From NCBI RefSeq assembly GCF_020510705.1, contig NZ_CP075184.1, forward strand, positions 3,844,001-3,908,000: a stretch of 64,000 bases of DNA, in the 5' to 3' direction. Position numbers and translations under genes: made by a program. A model generated the notes under the pieces. It was given only the letters and a program-made list of their open reading frames with translations, was not told the origin of the DNA and did not search any database. This DNA comes from Acidovorax radicis (lineage in GTDB: Bacteria > Pseudomonadota > Gammaproteobacteria > Burkholderiales > Burkholderiaceae_C). Shown one piece after another: positions 1 through 10,564 of the stretch (position 1 is its first letter; every line of letters starts with the position of its first letter).

Positions 1-1
1 C

Positions 2-622
2 AACCGGGAAGTGACGCAACTGTCGCAGGCGCTGGGCCGCATGACGCACCGCCTGCTGTCCGCACACGAAGCCATGGAAGACACCGTGCGCCAGCGCACG
101 CAAGAACTGCAAGAGGCCAACCACGCGCTCGACCGCCAGGCCCGCACCGACGTGCTCACCGGGTTGCTGAACCGCAGGGGTTTTGAAACCCAGATGGCCT
201 TTGCACTGGCGCTGGCACACCGCAGCGGCAGGCCACTGAGTCTGATCACCGTTGATGTGGACCATTTCAAGCGCGTGAACGACACCTATGGGCACGAAAC
301 AGGCGATGACGTTTTGCAACGGCTCGCCTTCACCTTGAAGGAGCGGCTTCGCAGCTCTGACGTGGTGGCGCGACTGGGCGGCGAGGAGTTCGTCGTTTTG
401 CTGCCCGACACCGACCTGGCGGGCGCACAAGCCATTGCCCACACCCTGGTGGCTGCGATGGATGAGCAGCGGGACCCGGTGGTGGGCCGCATCACCATCA
501 GCGCGGGGGTCGCCACGCTCAAGGGGGCGGAGGAAGAAGGTGCAGACATCCTGCGCCGAGCAGACGCAGCCCTTTATGAGGCCAAGGGCCAGGGACGCAA
601 CCGGGTCTGTGTAGAAGATTGA
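2..622 (+). CDS. GGDEF diguanylate cyclase, C-terminal part (cut by window edge)
   Basis: This is the 3' end of a diguanylate cyclase gene; the reading frame is open to the left edge, so the true start lies outside. The visible part begins with a helical stretch that looks like the end of a HAMP or coiled-coil linker (about residues 1-45). A complete GGDEF domain follows: TDVLTGLLNRRGF at its start, the active-site loop GGEEF, and an inhibitory I-site RSSD placed five residues before it. The protein should therefore make c-di-GMP from two GTP and be product-inhibited. A membrane sensor N-terminus is likely but not visible. It is the first of several c-di-GMP genes in the window and has no obvious operon partner here. 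Confidence 0.93.
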   Translation, partial: NREVTQLSQALGRMTHRLLSAHEAMEDTVRQRTQELQEANHALDRQARTDVLTGLLNRRGFETQMAFALALAHRSGRPLSLITVDVDHFKRVNDTYGHETGDDVLQRLAFTLKERLRSSDVVARLGGEEFVVLLPDTDLAGAQAIAHTLVAAMDEQRDPVVGRITISAGVATLKGAEEEGADILRRADAALYEAKGQGRNRVCVED

Positions 623-829
623 GGCCGCGTTTGAGGGCGCGTACTGGCGCCGTACTACGCACCAATGCGCACCCATGCGCACGGATTCGCATGGGCGCGC
701 ACGGGGAGATCCGGGGCCTGAGCGAGGTCCCGCTGGGGCATGGCCACCCACCGGCACCGAGCCCCCGCCCAGCATGCATGAGATCGTGGGCGCCGCAGGG
801 GCGTGTGCGGCGCAGCACGGCCAGCGCCC
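623..829. other. Intergenic, no gene seen
   Basis: GC-rich spacer between the GGDEF gene and a converging hypothetical gene. It begins with several near-repeats of GCGCAC/GCGCAT around 640-705. Reading frames through it have no recognisable protein features, and I see no convincing terminator. Confidence 0.5.
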
Positions 830-1297
830 TCACACCGCCAGCAGCCGCACATCTTGCGCCAGAGAAAGAGCGGCCGCCACGGTGCACCCATCGGCCGCCG
901 CCGTGTCGAAATACACCTGCAGGCGCGCCGACAGCGATACCAGCTCATCATCCTGGGACATCGTTGCGGCGGCCAGTTGCGCCTTGGCGTACTGGCAGTC
1001 TCCCAGCATCATGGCGGTGTTGACACACCGGCCATTCGCCGCCATCTTGAGGATGAAGGTGTTCAGCAAGTCACAAGGCCAATACCTTGTGAGCACAGGA
1101 TGGGTGGAGGAATGGGTGGAGGAATGGGTGGCGGGCAGTGACGCGCCAAGGCCCTTCACAAAGCTGGAGGCATCGCTCTGGGGCCTGTCATCGGAAAGAG
1201 CACGACCCCGGGTCTGTGCGGGGTCCGAGGGTGCAGCAAAGGTCAGCATGGTGAACTCCTGGTTCGCGCCCCAGAACAACCCGGTGGCATCGTCCAT
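830..1297 (-). CDS. Hypothetical protein, about 155 aa
   Basis: I do not recognise this protein. The start MDDATG at 1297 is preceded by a G-run that could serve as a ribosome binding site; an upstream in-frame start at 1324 is also possible. The sequence is soluble-looking, with a helical second half (residues about 85-150) rich in Ala, Leu and Asp, and no signal peptide or membrane segment. The middle carries an imperfect 12-bp tandem repeat that encodes His-Ser-Ser-Thr units and probably represents a lineage-specific insertion. The codon pattern looks like real coding sequence and the opposite-strand frames look worse, but no domain supports a function. Confidence 0.5.
   Translation of the reverse strand: MDDATGLFWGANQEFTMLTFAAPSDPAQTRGRALSDDRPQSDASSFVKGLGASLPATHSSTHSSTHPVLTRYWPCDLLNTFILKMAANGRCVNTAMMLGDCQYAKAQLAAATMSQDDELVSLSARLQVYFDTAAADGCTVAAALSLAQDVRLLAV
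1100..1135. repeat. 12-bp tandem repeat, three units
   Basis: ATGGGTGGAGGA occurs twice in direct succession (1100-1111, 1112-1123), followed by a third, diverged unit. It lies inside the hypothetical minus-strand gene and stays in frame because the unit is a multiple of three. Confidence 0.8.
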
Positions 1298-1417
1298 GCT
1301 AAAAAATCCCCCCGCCACACCCATTCAGCCAACAGGTGCTGCGCATGTAGGACACGGGCCGACGCACCCGACAGACGGTGGCTCCCCCCCCGCGTTGAAC
1401 AGCCCTTTCGCAGGGTA

Positions 1418-1990
1418 TCAAGCCCTGGGCAAGGTCACCCCCACCTGCCCCTGGTATTTGCCGCCCCGGTCTCGGTAGCTGACCTCGCACACGTCGTCTT
1501 TGTCGCTCTCGAAAAACAGCACCTGCGCGCAGCCTTCACCCGCGTAGATGCGCGCAGGCAGTGGCGTGGTGTTGGAAAACTCCAGCGTCACGTAACCCTC
1601 CCACTCGGGCTCGAACGGGGTCACGTTGACGATGATGCCGCAGCGGGCATAGGTGCTTTTGCCCAGGCAGATGGTGAGCACGTTGCGCGGGATGCGAAAG
1701 TACTCCATGGTGCGGGCCAGCGCAAAGCTGTTGGGCGGGATGATGCAGCTGTCACCCTCGAAATCGACAAAACTCTTTTCGTCAAAGTTCTTGGGGTCCA
1801 CCACCGTGCTGTGGATGTTGGTGAAGACCTTGAATTCAGGCGCACAACGGATGTCGTAGCCATAGCTGCTGGTGCCGTAGCTGATGATTTTTTTGCCATC
1901 GACCTCGCGCACCTGGCCGGGCTCGAAAGGTTCGATCATGCCGTGCTCGGCAGCCATGCGGCGGATCCACTTGTCGCTCTTGATACTCAT
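1418..1990 (-). CDS. dcd: dCTP deaminase
   Basis: A 190-residue deoxycytidine triphosphate deaminase, full length for the family. It converts dCTP to dUTP and ammonia and so feeds dTMP synthesis; it acts in the cytoplasm as a trimer. Recognisable blocks include [13 protein letters not shown] near residue 40, GKSTYARCG near residue 110, and the catalytic region [15 protein letters not shown], which contains the conserved glutamate. The C-terminal RGGKYQGQ segment is the usual nucleotide-binding tail. The start at 1990 has a GGGAG-like site upstream. It is monocistronic as far as can be seen, and its upstream region carries two copies of the short palindromic repeat. Confidence 0.97.
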   Translation of the reverse strand: MSIKSDKWIRRMAAEHGMIEPFEPGQVREVDGKKIISYGTSSYGYDIRCAPEFKVFTNIHSTVVDPKNFDEKSFVDFEGDSCIIPPNSFALARTMEYFRIPRNVLTICLGKSTYARCGIIVNVTPFEPEWEGYVTLEFSNTTPLPARIYAGEGCAQVLFFESDKDDVCEVSYRDRGGKYQGQVGVTLPRA

Positions 1991-2052
1991 CGGAGAACTC
2001 CCTGCACTGGGGCCCAGGTGGTCTGCCGGCAGACGGCTGGGCGCTATTAAAT

Positions 2053-2097
2053 ATGTAGCTGGTAGCGCTTGATTATCAAGCGCGGGAGCCGTATTTT
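2053..2097. repeat. Short palindromic repeat, copy 1
   Basis: Core GCGCTTGATTATCAAGCGC at 2065-2083, flanked by TAGCTGGTA on the left. It lies in the spacer upstream of dcd. Confidence 0.85.
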
Positions 2098-2250
2098 GCT
2101 TGAAAGATGGCGCAAAACCCTCTCAGGTGGGCCCCACAGCTTGCACAGATTGCGCCAGATCACAGGCCCGTGACCAGCCGCCGGGGCGGGTACACCCGGG
2201 CCGCACCACGCGCCACCCTCCAGACGACGTGGTGATGGCGTTCGCATGAA

Positions 2251-2307
2251 AAATTCAAAATTGATAGCTGCCAGCGCTTATCCAATAAGCGCCAGAGGCC
2301 ATTCAAG
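2251..2307. repeat. Short palindromic repeat, copy 2 (supplies guaD stop)
   Basis: GATAGCTGCCAGCGCTTATCCAATAAGCGCCAGAGGCC type of sequence spans 2263-2300. The TGA stop of the guanine deaminase gene (2303-2305, minus strand) lies in its outer edge. Together with copy 1 it fills most of the 312-bp spacer between dcd and guaD, in which I see no gene. Confidence 0.85.
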
Positions 2308-3622
2308 CACTGGATGCCTGGCTGATCACCGTGCGCTCGACGAGCCGGTCGTCACCCAGCACGATCATCGCAAACAACAGTTCATCCAGGTTGCGGGCCT
2401 GTCGGGTCTTGCGCTCCAGCAGCGCAGTGGCCGCCGGATCGAGCACCACAAAATCGGCCTCGCACCCCGGCTGCAGATTGCCCACCACCCCCGCCAGGCC
2501 CAACGCCTTGGCCGCACCTGCCGTGTGTTGCCACCACAGATGCTGGGGCGACAGGCTCAGGCCCGGCTTGCCGTTCGCTCCCTGCACACCCTCGACCGTG
2601 GTGCGCCCCACGTAGTAGGCCGCCAGCATGGTGCGAAACGGGCTGAAGCTGGTGCCGCCGCCCACGTCGCTGGCCAGGCCATAGCCAAAACCCATGCGAT
2701 CAGCACCTGCGTAGTCAAAAAAGCCGCTGCCCAGAAACAGGTTGCTGGTGGGACTCACCGCTGCCACCGAGCCGGTGTCGCGCATCAGGGCGCGGTCCTC
2801 ATCGTCGAAGTGGATGCAGTGCGCATACACCGCGCGCTCGCGCATCAGGCCAAAGTCGTCGTACACCGACAGGTAGCTGCGCGACGCCGGAAACAGTGCG
2901 CGTACCCAGTCGATCTCGTCACGGTTTTCTGCCACATGCGACTGGATCCAGACATCCGGATACCGCGCAGCCAGCTCGCCCGCACCACGCAGTTGGGCCG
3001 GGGTGCTGGTGGGCGCAAAACGCGGCGTGATGGCATAGCCGAGCCGGTCCACGCCATGCCAGCGCCGGATGAGGTCTTCCGTGTCGACCAGGCTCTGCTC
3101 GGTATCGTCGCGCACGCCGTCTGGCGAGTGGCGGTCTTGCAGCACCTTGCCGGTGATGAGCCGCATGTGCCGGCGCTGTGCTTCGGCAAACAGCCCGTTC
3201 ACCGACGCCGGGTGCGAGGTGGAGAAAGTCAACGCCGTTGTCACCCCGTTGCGCAGCAGCTCATCCACAAAAAAGGTGGCCACCTGCGCGCTGTAGTCCT
3301 CTGCCACGAAACGTGACTCGTGGGGAAAGGTGTAGTTCTCCAACCAGGGCAGCAGCCCGTCTGCGGGCGAACCAATCACGTCGGTTTGGGGAAAGTGGAT
3401 GTGCATATCCACAAAACCCGGCGCAATGATCCGGCCCGGCCAATGGGTCACGGCCACTTCGGGGTGGCGGCTAGCCACATCCGCATAGCCGCCGACATCC
3501 AGCACCACCTGCCGCCCCGACGCGTCGGGCCCCACCACCAGCAGGCCGTCCACCTCAAAAATGGCATGGCCTGCAGAGTCAAATCGCAAGAGGGAGGCGC
3601 GGTAGGCTTTTTGTTTTTGCAT
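2303..3622 (-). CDS. guaD: Guanine deaminase
   Basis: An amidohydrolase-superfamily guanine deaminase of 439 residues, which turns guanine into xanthine and ammonia and so feeds xanthine dehydrogenase encoded at 16575-20590. Metal-binding and family motifs are clear: MHIHFPQTD near residue 85 (HxH), HVAENRDE, HCIHFDDED, and SDVGGGTSFSP with the metal-binding Asp. I chose the start MQKQKAYRASLLRF at 3622 because family members begin with a similar RASLLRF strand; the open frame upstream (to 3760) has no family resemblance. The ribosome binding site is weak. The stop codon falls at the edge of a short palindromic repeat. The gene upstream is transcribed the same way but is functionally unrelated. 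Confidence 0.95.
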   Translation of the reverse strand: MQKQKAYRASLLRFDSAGHAIFEVDGLLVVGPDASGRQVVLDVGGYADVASRHPEVAVTHWPGRIIAPGFVDMHIHFPQTDVIGSPADGLLPWLENYTFPHESRFVAEDYSAQVATFFVDELLRNGVTTALTFSTSHPASVNGLFAEAQRRHMRLITGKVLQDRHSPDGVRDDTEQSLVDTEDLIRRWHGVDRLGYAITPRFAPTSTPAQLRGAGELAARYPDVWIQSHVAENRDEIDWVRALFPASRSYLSVYDDFGLMRERAVYAHCIHFDDEDRALMRDTGSVAAVSPTSNLFLGSGFFDYAGADRMGFGYGLASDVGGGTSFSPFRTMLAAYYVGRTTVEGVQGANGKPGLSLSPQHLWWQHTAGAAKALGLAGVVGNLQPGCEADFVVLDPAATALLERKTRQARNLDELLFAMIVLGDDRLVERTVISQASSA

Positions 3623-3853
3623 AGTGCTGCCGAGCTTACTGAAAAGCTTCGCCAGCAGAATACGCCTGCCCGCATACCCACCATCTGGCGTCAGGGGGTT
3701 TCCATGAAAGCGCAGGAGGCTCATGCAAGACCCCGCGCATAAAACGCAGCGCAATCCCACCTGCGCAGACCCAAGACCACCGGCTTTGTCGGGCCGGCGG
3801 TGCGCCGCCGTGCAACGGGGCGGCCGCTTACGCGAAACGGGAAAACCCGCAGT

Positions 3854-4879
3854 TCAGTCGAGCCGGGCGCCGGTTTGCTTGACCAGGCGCTCCCACACCG
3901 GCATTTCCTTGCGGTACGCCGCCTGGAATTTCTCGGGCGAGCTGTCTTCGATCTCGAAGCCCATCGCCACCACTTTCTCGCGCACGTCGGGCAACTTCAG
4001 CGCAGCGCCGATCTCTTTGGCCACCCGGGCCACCACCGCTTTAGGGGTGCCGCCCGGCGCGGCCACGGCCAGCCAGCCCGTGATGCGGTAAGGCTCGTCG
4101 GTCAGCCCTTGCTCGGCCAGGGTGGGCACGTTGGGCAACACCGTCATCCGCTTTTCGCCAATGACACCAATGGCCCGCAACCTGCCGCTGTCGATGTGGC
4201 CTTTGGCGGCCAGCGCGCTGGCAAAGGCCATCTGGATCTGCCCGCCGATCAGGTCCTGCACCATGGGAGCCTCGCCCTTGTAGGCAATGTGGTTCATGGC
4301 GCCCTGCTGCGACTCGCTCAGGTACGCGCCACCCAGGTGGGGGTACGAGCCGATGCCATAAGAGCCGTAGGCCAGTTTGGCCGGGTTGCTCTTGATGTAT
4401 TGCAGCAGTTCGGGCCCATTCTTGGCCGCAACGCTGGGGTGCACCACCAGCACCATCGGGCCCATCGCCACGCGGTACACCAGCGTCAGATCGCGCTGCG
4501 TGTCGTAGGGCAACTTGGTATACAAAAACTGGTTGATCATCAACGAGGTGCTCAGCCCCAGCATGAGGGTGTGCCCGTCGGCGGGTGACTTGGCCAGTGC
4601 ATCGGTGCCGATGATGCCGCCCGCGCCGGGTTTGTTGTCCACCACGATGGGCTGGCCCAGCCCCACGGCCATTTTTTCACCCAGCACGCGGGCCAACACG
4701 TCGGTGCCGCCGCCAGCGGCAAACGGCACCAGCATCCGGATGGGTTTGGTGGGGTACGGCGCTGCGGCCCCACTGGACGCAGCCGTTTGCGCCACGGCGG
4801 TGGAAGCTATCGAAAATATAGCTGCTAGCGCAGACCCCAAGAGCGCTACACGGCGATTTGGCTTGAATTTTGAAATCAT
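3854..4879 (-). CDS. Bug-family extracytoplasmic solute receptor (TctC-like)
   Basis: A 341-residue periplasmic binding protein of the Bug/tripartite tricarboxylate transporter receptor family. The N-terminal signal peptide ends near AVAQ (residues about 28-31), and the mature part opens with YPTKPIRMLVPFAAGGGTDVLAR, the family signature that lines the carboxylate-binding site. The start at 4879 has a good AAAGGAG site. No TctA/TctB membrane partners are next to it, as is usual for orphan Bug proteins in this group. It lies 37 nt downstream of a CoA ligase gene on the same strand, which suggests that the ligand is an organic acid that the ligase activates; this is inference. Most of the signal peptide is encoded by a copy of the short palindromic repeat. 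Confidence 0.92.
   Translation of the reverse strand: MISKFKPNRRVALLGSALAAIFSIASTAVAQTAASSGAAAPYPTKPIRMLVPFAAGGGTDVLARVLGEKMAVGLGQPIVVDNKPGAGGIIGTDALAKSPADGHTLMLGLSTSLMINQFLYTKLPYDTQRDLTLVYRVAMGPMVLVVHPSVAAKNGPELLQYIKSNPAKLAYGSYGIGSYPHLGGAYLSESQQGAMNHIAYKGEAPMVQDLIGGQIQMAFASALAAKGHIDSGRLRAIGVIGEKRMTVLPNVPTLAEQGLTDEPYRITGWLAVAAPGGTPKAVVARVAKEIGAALKLPDVREKVVAMGFEIEDSSPEKFQAAYRKEMPVWERLVKQTGARLD
4805..4873. repeat. Short palindromic repeat, copy 3 (codes for a signal peptide)
   Basis: On the minus strand this reads TAGCGCTCTTGGGG, a spacer, then GCGCTAGCAGCTATA and TTTTCGATAGC, matching both arms of the repeat. It covers about residues 3-25 of the Bug receptor and provides the hydrophobic core of its signal peptide. 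Confidence 0.7.
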
Positions 4880-4916
4880 TTTTGTCTCCTTTATGGTTAT
4901 GAAAATAGGGCGCGCG

Positions 4917-6863
4917 TCAGGCATCCAGCACGCGCGTCTTCACGGGCAAGGGGGCCAGCGCCTGCTCCAGGCGGTCCCGCAGGGCGGCGTGCTGCGGCGT
5001 GGCCGCCACGATCTGCACGGTGACCCCGTGGTGTTCATCACTGCCCACGACAGGATGTTTGGGCGGGTCGATGCCCAGGTCGCGACAGGCCTCATCGACC
5101 CGCATCTGCACCACATGCCGTGCGGCCATTGCCCGCAGCTGTGGCTTGTAGATCTTGCCGACATTGGTCATGGGCATCTGCGCGATGATGGTGACGAGCT
5201 TGGGTTTGGCGGGCGCTTCGTCCACACGCTGTGCGGTGAACGCCAGCAGATCCTCCGCGCTGACGTGTTCGCCAGGGCGCAGCGTGGCGAAGACCACGGG
5301 CAGCTCGCCCGCATACGCATCAGGCGCACCCACCGCCGCGCACAATTGCACGGCGGGGTGCGCGCCCAATGCGTCTTCGATGGTTTTGGGATCAATGTTG
5401 TGCCCGCTGCGGATGATCAGGTCTTTCGACCGACCCGTGAGGTGGAGCCGCCCTTGTCCATCGACCCATCCCAGGTCGCCCGTGGCCAGCCAGCCATCGT
5501 GGGTAAAGGCCTTGGCGGTATCCGCCGGGTCGAGAAAACCCGAGAACACATTGGGCGACTTGAACAGCACCATGCCGGGTTCGCCCGCAGGCACGTCCTG
5601 GTCACTGGCGCCGCCCTGCGCATCGAGTGCAACGATGCGCATGTGGGTGTAAGGCATGGGAAACCCGACACAGCCCGCAGGCCCGACGACCCCAGGGGGC
5701 GTCACGGTCGAAATACCCGCCATCTCGGTCATGCCCAGGCTTTCGTGCACATGCAGGCCGAACAGGCGCTCAAACCGTGCGGCCAGTTCAGGGGGGAGCA
5801 CCGCAGCACCGGTGCGGCAGTAGCGGATGGAGGAAATATCGGCCCCATCCAACGGCACATTGGCCAACGCAGCCAGCACCGTAGGAACAGCCGAAAGCGA
5901 GGTCGGGCGAAACTTCTCGACCAGGCGCCAGTAGTTGGCCACCACCTGCTTGTTGCGCAGCAGCGAGGTAGTGGGGATGATGGTTTCCACCCCGGCCGAT
6001 AGCGACGACAGTGCAGCGGGCAGCACCCCGGCCACGTGGAACAGCGGGTACCCATTGATGGTGATGTCGTCGGCCGACAGCCCCTGCATCTGCACGCAAC
6101 ACCAGGCCGTGAAAACCTGCGCGCGGTGGCTGTGGCGCGCGAGCTTGGGCGCCCCGGTAGTGCCGCCCGTGTGAAAGTAGGCAGCAATATCTTCGGGCCC
6201 GATGTGGCGCCCGCTGACAAGATGGTCACCCGATTGCGCGGCACGCAACGTCGAAAACTCGAGCACCCCTGCGGGCAGCACGGGCGCGGCGCCTGGCAGC
6301 TCGTCGTGCGGTGCCACACGCAACACGGTGGTGAGGGTCGGGACCTGGCTGCGCAAGCGCAGCGCTTTGGACCACATGCCCGCCTCGCCGGCGCCTTCGT
6401 CCGAACCATAGGCAATCAGCACCTTGGCACGCCCAGCAGTCATCAGTGCCACCAGTTTTTCGTCCGTCAGCAGCGGGTTGAGCGGCTGCACGATGCCGGC
6501 CGCCTCACCGCCCCACAGCGCCAAATGGTGCTCCAGGCAACCGGGCAGCAATACGGCGACGGCGTCCTGGGGCCCCACCCCCAGCGCGTGCAGCAGGTTG
6601 GCGGTCTGATGGACACCCGTCAGCAGCTCGGCGTAACTCCAGCGGATCGGTGGTGTGGCAGGGTCCGCATCGCGCAGAAAGGTCAGCGCCGTCTTGGCAC
6701 CAAACGCATGGGCCGCGTTAAAGAGGATTTCGTAGGTGCTGCGCACCGTGACAGCCTGGTCGAGCGGCGTCGCCTCTAGCTCGCGCACGTCGGCCATAGT
6801 GCGAATGGGGCGGATGGCCTTGAAAGGGAGCGCGGCTTTGCGCTCGGGGAGCAAGGTCTGCAT
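4917..6863 (-). CDS. Acyl-CoA synthetase (AMP-forming)
   Basis: A 648-residue member of the ANL superfamily, which activates a carboxylic acid to its CoA thioester through an acyl-adenylate. Motifs in order: the phosphate-binding loop YFHTGGTTGAPKLARHSH, GYPLFHVAGV, SLGMTEMAG, the hinge region GWLATGDLGW followed by GRSKDLIIRSGHNIDP, and the catalytic lysine region TNVGKIYKPQLR. A C-terminal extension of about 60 residues follows that lysine. I chose MQTLLPERKAALPF at 6863 because AGGAGA lies just upstream; the longer frame to 6935 adds unlikely sequence. The substrate is unknown; fatty, aryl or branched acids are all possible. It is probably co-transcribed with the Bug receptor gene 37 nt downstream. 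Confidence 0.9.
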   Translation of the reverse strand: MQTLLPERKAALPFKAIRPIRTMADVRELEATPLDQAVTVRSTYEILFNAAHAFGAKTALTFLRDADPATPPIRWSYAELLTGVHQTANLLHALGVGPQDAVAVLLPGCLEHHLALWGGEAAGIVQPLNPLLTDEKLVALMTAGRAKVLIAYGSDEGAGEAGMWSKALRLRSQVPTLTTVLRVAPHDELPGAAPVLPAGVLEFSTLRAAQSGDHLVSGRHIGPEDIAAYFHTGGTTGAPKLARHSHRAQVFTAWCCVQMQGLSADDITINGYPLFHVAGVLPAALSSLSAGVETIIPTTSLLRNKQVVANYWRLVEKFRPTSLSAVPTVLAALANVPLDGADISSIRYCRTGAAVLPPELAARFERLFGLHVHESLGMTEMAGISTVTPPGVVGPAGCVGFPMPYTHMRIVALDAQGGASDQDVPAGEPGMVLFKSPNVFSGFLDPADTAKAFTHDGWLATGDLGWVDGQGRLHLTGRSKDLIIRSGHNIDPKTIEDALGAHPAVQLCAAVGAPDAYAGELPVVFATLRPGEHVSAEDLLAFTAQRVDEAPAKPKLVTIIAQMPMTNVGKIYKPQLRAMAARHVVQMRVDEACRDLGIDPPKHPVVGSDEHHGVTVQIVAATPQHAALRDRLEQALAPLPVKTRVLDA

Positions 6864-7333
6864 GGGTGGGTTGTCTCCTGAAGGCGAAACAAATCCTACC
6901 TGCTGAAGAATATGCGCCTGTCGCCTTGGCATCACATGGCATCACACGGCATCTGTTGACGCCGGAGCACATCCAGGACGCCCCTCACCCCGAATGCCCC
7001 CACACGGCACCCACGAAATGGTGAACAAACACGTTCGCAGGATTTCAGGCCACCGCGCCCCCGCCACCGAGCCAGCTCACCCGCAAAATCTGCGCATCGC
7101 CCATGATGTGGCCCGCAGCAACCAACACGTGTCCCTGGTTGCCGTGCCCTTGTGGCGCTCTCGGGGCCCAGCCGTCGCGGCGATCGAGCCGGCATGGAAT
7201 GCCGTCGCATCCACACGCTGGTGGAACAACGCCATGGCCAAACACCATGGCAACAACGGGTTGCCCGGAAGTTACTCCTGCGCGCCCAAGACGGCGCGTT
7301 GAAGAGCGCGGTCAGATGCCGCGAAACAACGAA
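6864..7333. other. Intergenic, about 470 bp, no gene supported
   Basis: Spacer between the CoA ligase start and the chemoreceptor stop. Short frames exist on both strands (for example 6994-7302 plus and 7045-7248 minus), but their sequences have no recognisable family or ribosome binding site. It must hold the CoA ligase promoter, which I could not identify. Confidence 0.5.
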
Positions 7334-8908
7334 TCACTTCAAGCGCAACGCATGGGACACGGCGCCCAGGCGGAATGCACCCACTACATCCGCCAGGCGC
7401 GATGCCTGGTCCTTGAGGCTTTCGGCTGCAGCGGTGGACTCCTCCACCAGCGCCGCATTTTGCTGCGTCATCTGGTCCAGCTGGCTCACTGCCACGTTCA
7501 CCTGGCCAATGCCCTGGCTCTGTTCGGATGCGGCTGCACTGATCTCGCCAATGATGTCGGACACACGACGCACCGAGTCCACGATGTCGGTCATGGTGCT
7601 GCCGGCGTTCTGCACCAGCGCGGCGCCCGACTCCACCTTTTCGACCGACACACCAATCAGCATCTTGATCTCTTTGGCCGCCTCGGCGGAGCGCTGCGCA
7701 AGCGACCGCACTTCGCTGGCCACCACGGCAAAGCCTCGGCCCTGTTCGCCTGCACGGGCGGCTTCCACCGCTGCGTTGAGCGCGAGGATGTTGGTCTGGA
7801 ACGCAATGCCGTCAATGGTGCCGATGATGTCGGAGATCTTCTTGCTGCTGGCATTGATCTCATCCATGGTGCTGACCACCTGGGCCACCACCGCGCCACC
7901 GCGCTGCGCCACCTCGGCGGCCGAGGCCGCCAGCTGATTGGCCTGCCCTGCAGAGTCGGCACTCTGGCGCACGGTGCTGGTGAGCTCCTCCATCGAGCTG
8001 GCAGTCTCTTGCAGGCTGCTGGCTGTTTGCTCGGTGCGTGCACTCAAGTCCTGATTGCCCGTGGCGATCTGGGTGCTGGCGGTCGAGATGCTGTCCACCA
8101 CGCCCCGGACCTGGGACATGGAGGTGTGCAACTCGGTGCGCATCACGTCCAGCGCACGCAGCAGGCGGCCGGTTTCGTCGCCAGCGTAGCTCGCCTGCGG
8201 TGCGCCCGTGAGGTCCATGTCGGCGATGGCTTCGGCAATGGCTTCGGCCCGCAACAATGGGCGCGTGATGCTGGTGGTCAACAACCAGGCCAGCAAGGCA
8301 CCCAGCAGCAACGAGACGGCCGTGCAGATCTGCAGCAGCATCGAGGTCTGTGCCCGCAGCTCTTCGCTGTGTTTGCCGGCCGCATCCAGCTCAGCACGCT
8401 GGGCGTCCACCATTTGCTGCACCCCGGCGAGATACGCGCGCGACGTGGGCTCGAACTGTTCGTTAAAGACCTTGTTGGCACTCTCGGCGTCACCCGCCTG
8501 CTTGAACTTGCTCACCTCTTCGCGGGCAGCCAGATAGTTTTTGCGCAACTCGCCCACTTTGGCAAACAGTTGCTTTTCCTCAGCGGTATTCATCTTGGAC
8601 TCGATGAATTTCTGCAATTCATTGGTGTCCTTGATCGATGCGGCCGTGGCCGGTGCGAAATAAGGAATCAGGCCGGGATCACTGCTTTTGGCAATGGCCG
8701 CCGCACGCTGCACGCCCGATGTGGTGTGGCGCAGCCAGTCAGAGCCCGCACGTTCCGTCTTGATGTTGTCGTTGACCATGCCATCGATCTCTTTGCCAAG
8801 CTGGCCCAGCTTGACCACCGCCACGACACTGCTGGCCAAAAACAATGCCAGGATCAGGCCCAGCACCACGGCCAACCGCTTGCCGATGGAAAGTTGATTG
8901 AGAAACAT
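7334..8908 (-). CDS. Methyl-accepting chemotaxis protein
   Basis: A 524-residue inner-membrane chemoreceptor of the Tar/Tsr topology. Transmembrane helix 1 is at about residues 10-32, a periplasmic four-helix-bundle sensor of about 155 residues follows, and transmembrane helix 2 is at about 190-212. A HAMP domain then precedes the cytoplasmic signalling hairpin, with the conserved tip near [21 protein letters not shown] and methylation helices on both sides. There is no C-terminal NWETF-type pentapeptide, so methylation would not use that tether. The ligand cannot be read from the sequence. The gene stands alone on the minus strand, between the CoA ligase and adenine deaminase genes. Confidence 0.96.
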   Translation of the reverse strand: MFLNQLSIGKRLAVVLGLILALFLASSVVAVVKLGQLGKEIDGMVNDNIKTERAGSDWLRHTTSGVQRAAAIAKSSDPGLIPYFAPATAASIKDTNELQKFIESKMNTAEEKQLFAKVGELRKNYLAAREEVSKFKQAGDAESANKVFNEQFEPTSRAYLAGVQQMVDAQRAELDAAGKHSEELRAQTSMLLQICTAVSLLLGALLAWLLTTSITRPLLRAEAIAEAIADMDLTGAPQASYAGDETGRLLRALDVMRTELHTSMSQVRGVVDSISTASTQIATGNQDLSARTEQTASSLQETASSMEELTSTVRQSADSAGQANQLAASAAEVAQRGGAVVAQVVSTMDEINASSKKISDIIGTIDGIAFQTNILALNAAVEAARAGEQGRGFAVVASEVRSLAQRSAEAAKEIKMLIGVSVEKVESGAALVQNAGSTMTDIVDSVRRVSDIIGEISAAASEQSQGIGQVNVAVSQLDQMTQQNAALVEESTAAAESLKDQASRLADVVGAFRLGAVSHALRLK

Positions 8909-9219
8909 AAAAGCACTCCAGAAAGGAACAACGCACCAAGAATGTGCACAGGCATCTCCATGGCGGCATGGGCGGCACGCCGCGCAACGCCCCCACCGAC
9001 CAACATCCTGCTACAAATACTCACAATTCTAGGTTTTTCGGGGTATACCCGCAAATTGCCACCCAAAAATCGGGCGGTCATGTCCCAAACCGGTGCACCC
9101 CAATCGCCCTTTCGCAAGGTGCTTCAAAGTCACCCGTCCCGTTTCAGCAGGGCTTCTGGGTGTTGCCTTAAGTCAACACACCGCATCCAAATGACAATGC
9201 AACGCGTCGAGGCGGCGCG
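8909..9219. other. Intergenic, promoter region of the chemoreceptor gene
   Basis: A 311-bp spacer containing an AT-richer stretch near 9005-9075, with the short inverted sequence CGGGGTATACCCG at 9040-9052. No gene or terminator was identified. The chemoreceptor promoter is probably here, but I cannot assign its elements. Confidence 0.4.
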
Positions 9220-10455
<1,236 letters not shown>

Positions 10456-10495
10456 TCAGTGGGCCATTTGAATTCGGCCAGCGACCGTATCCATG

Positions 10496-10518
10496 AAAAA
10501 AGGCCACCTGTGGTGGCC
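10496..10518 (-). terminator. Rho-independent terminator after the BMP importer operon
   Basis: Read on the minus strand, GGCCACC-ACA-GGTGGCC is followed by six Ts. It lies about 45 bases after the stop codon of the substrate-binding protein gene and should end that operon before the adenine deaminase gene. Confidence 0.9.
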
Positions 10519-10564
10519 CTTGGCTTGTATCACGGCAGGCCAATGGGCCTGCCGCAGCGGCGGT

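Noticed and set aside
7045..7302. Small frames on both strands between the CoA ligase and chemoreceptor genes
   Set aside because: No recognisable motif, ribosome site or conserved neighbour; equal plausibility on both strands.
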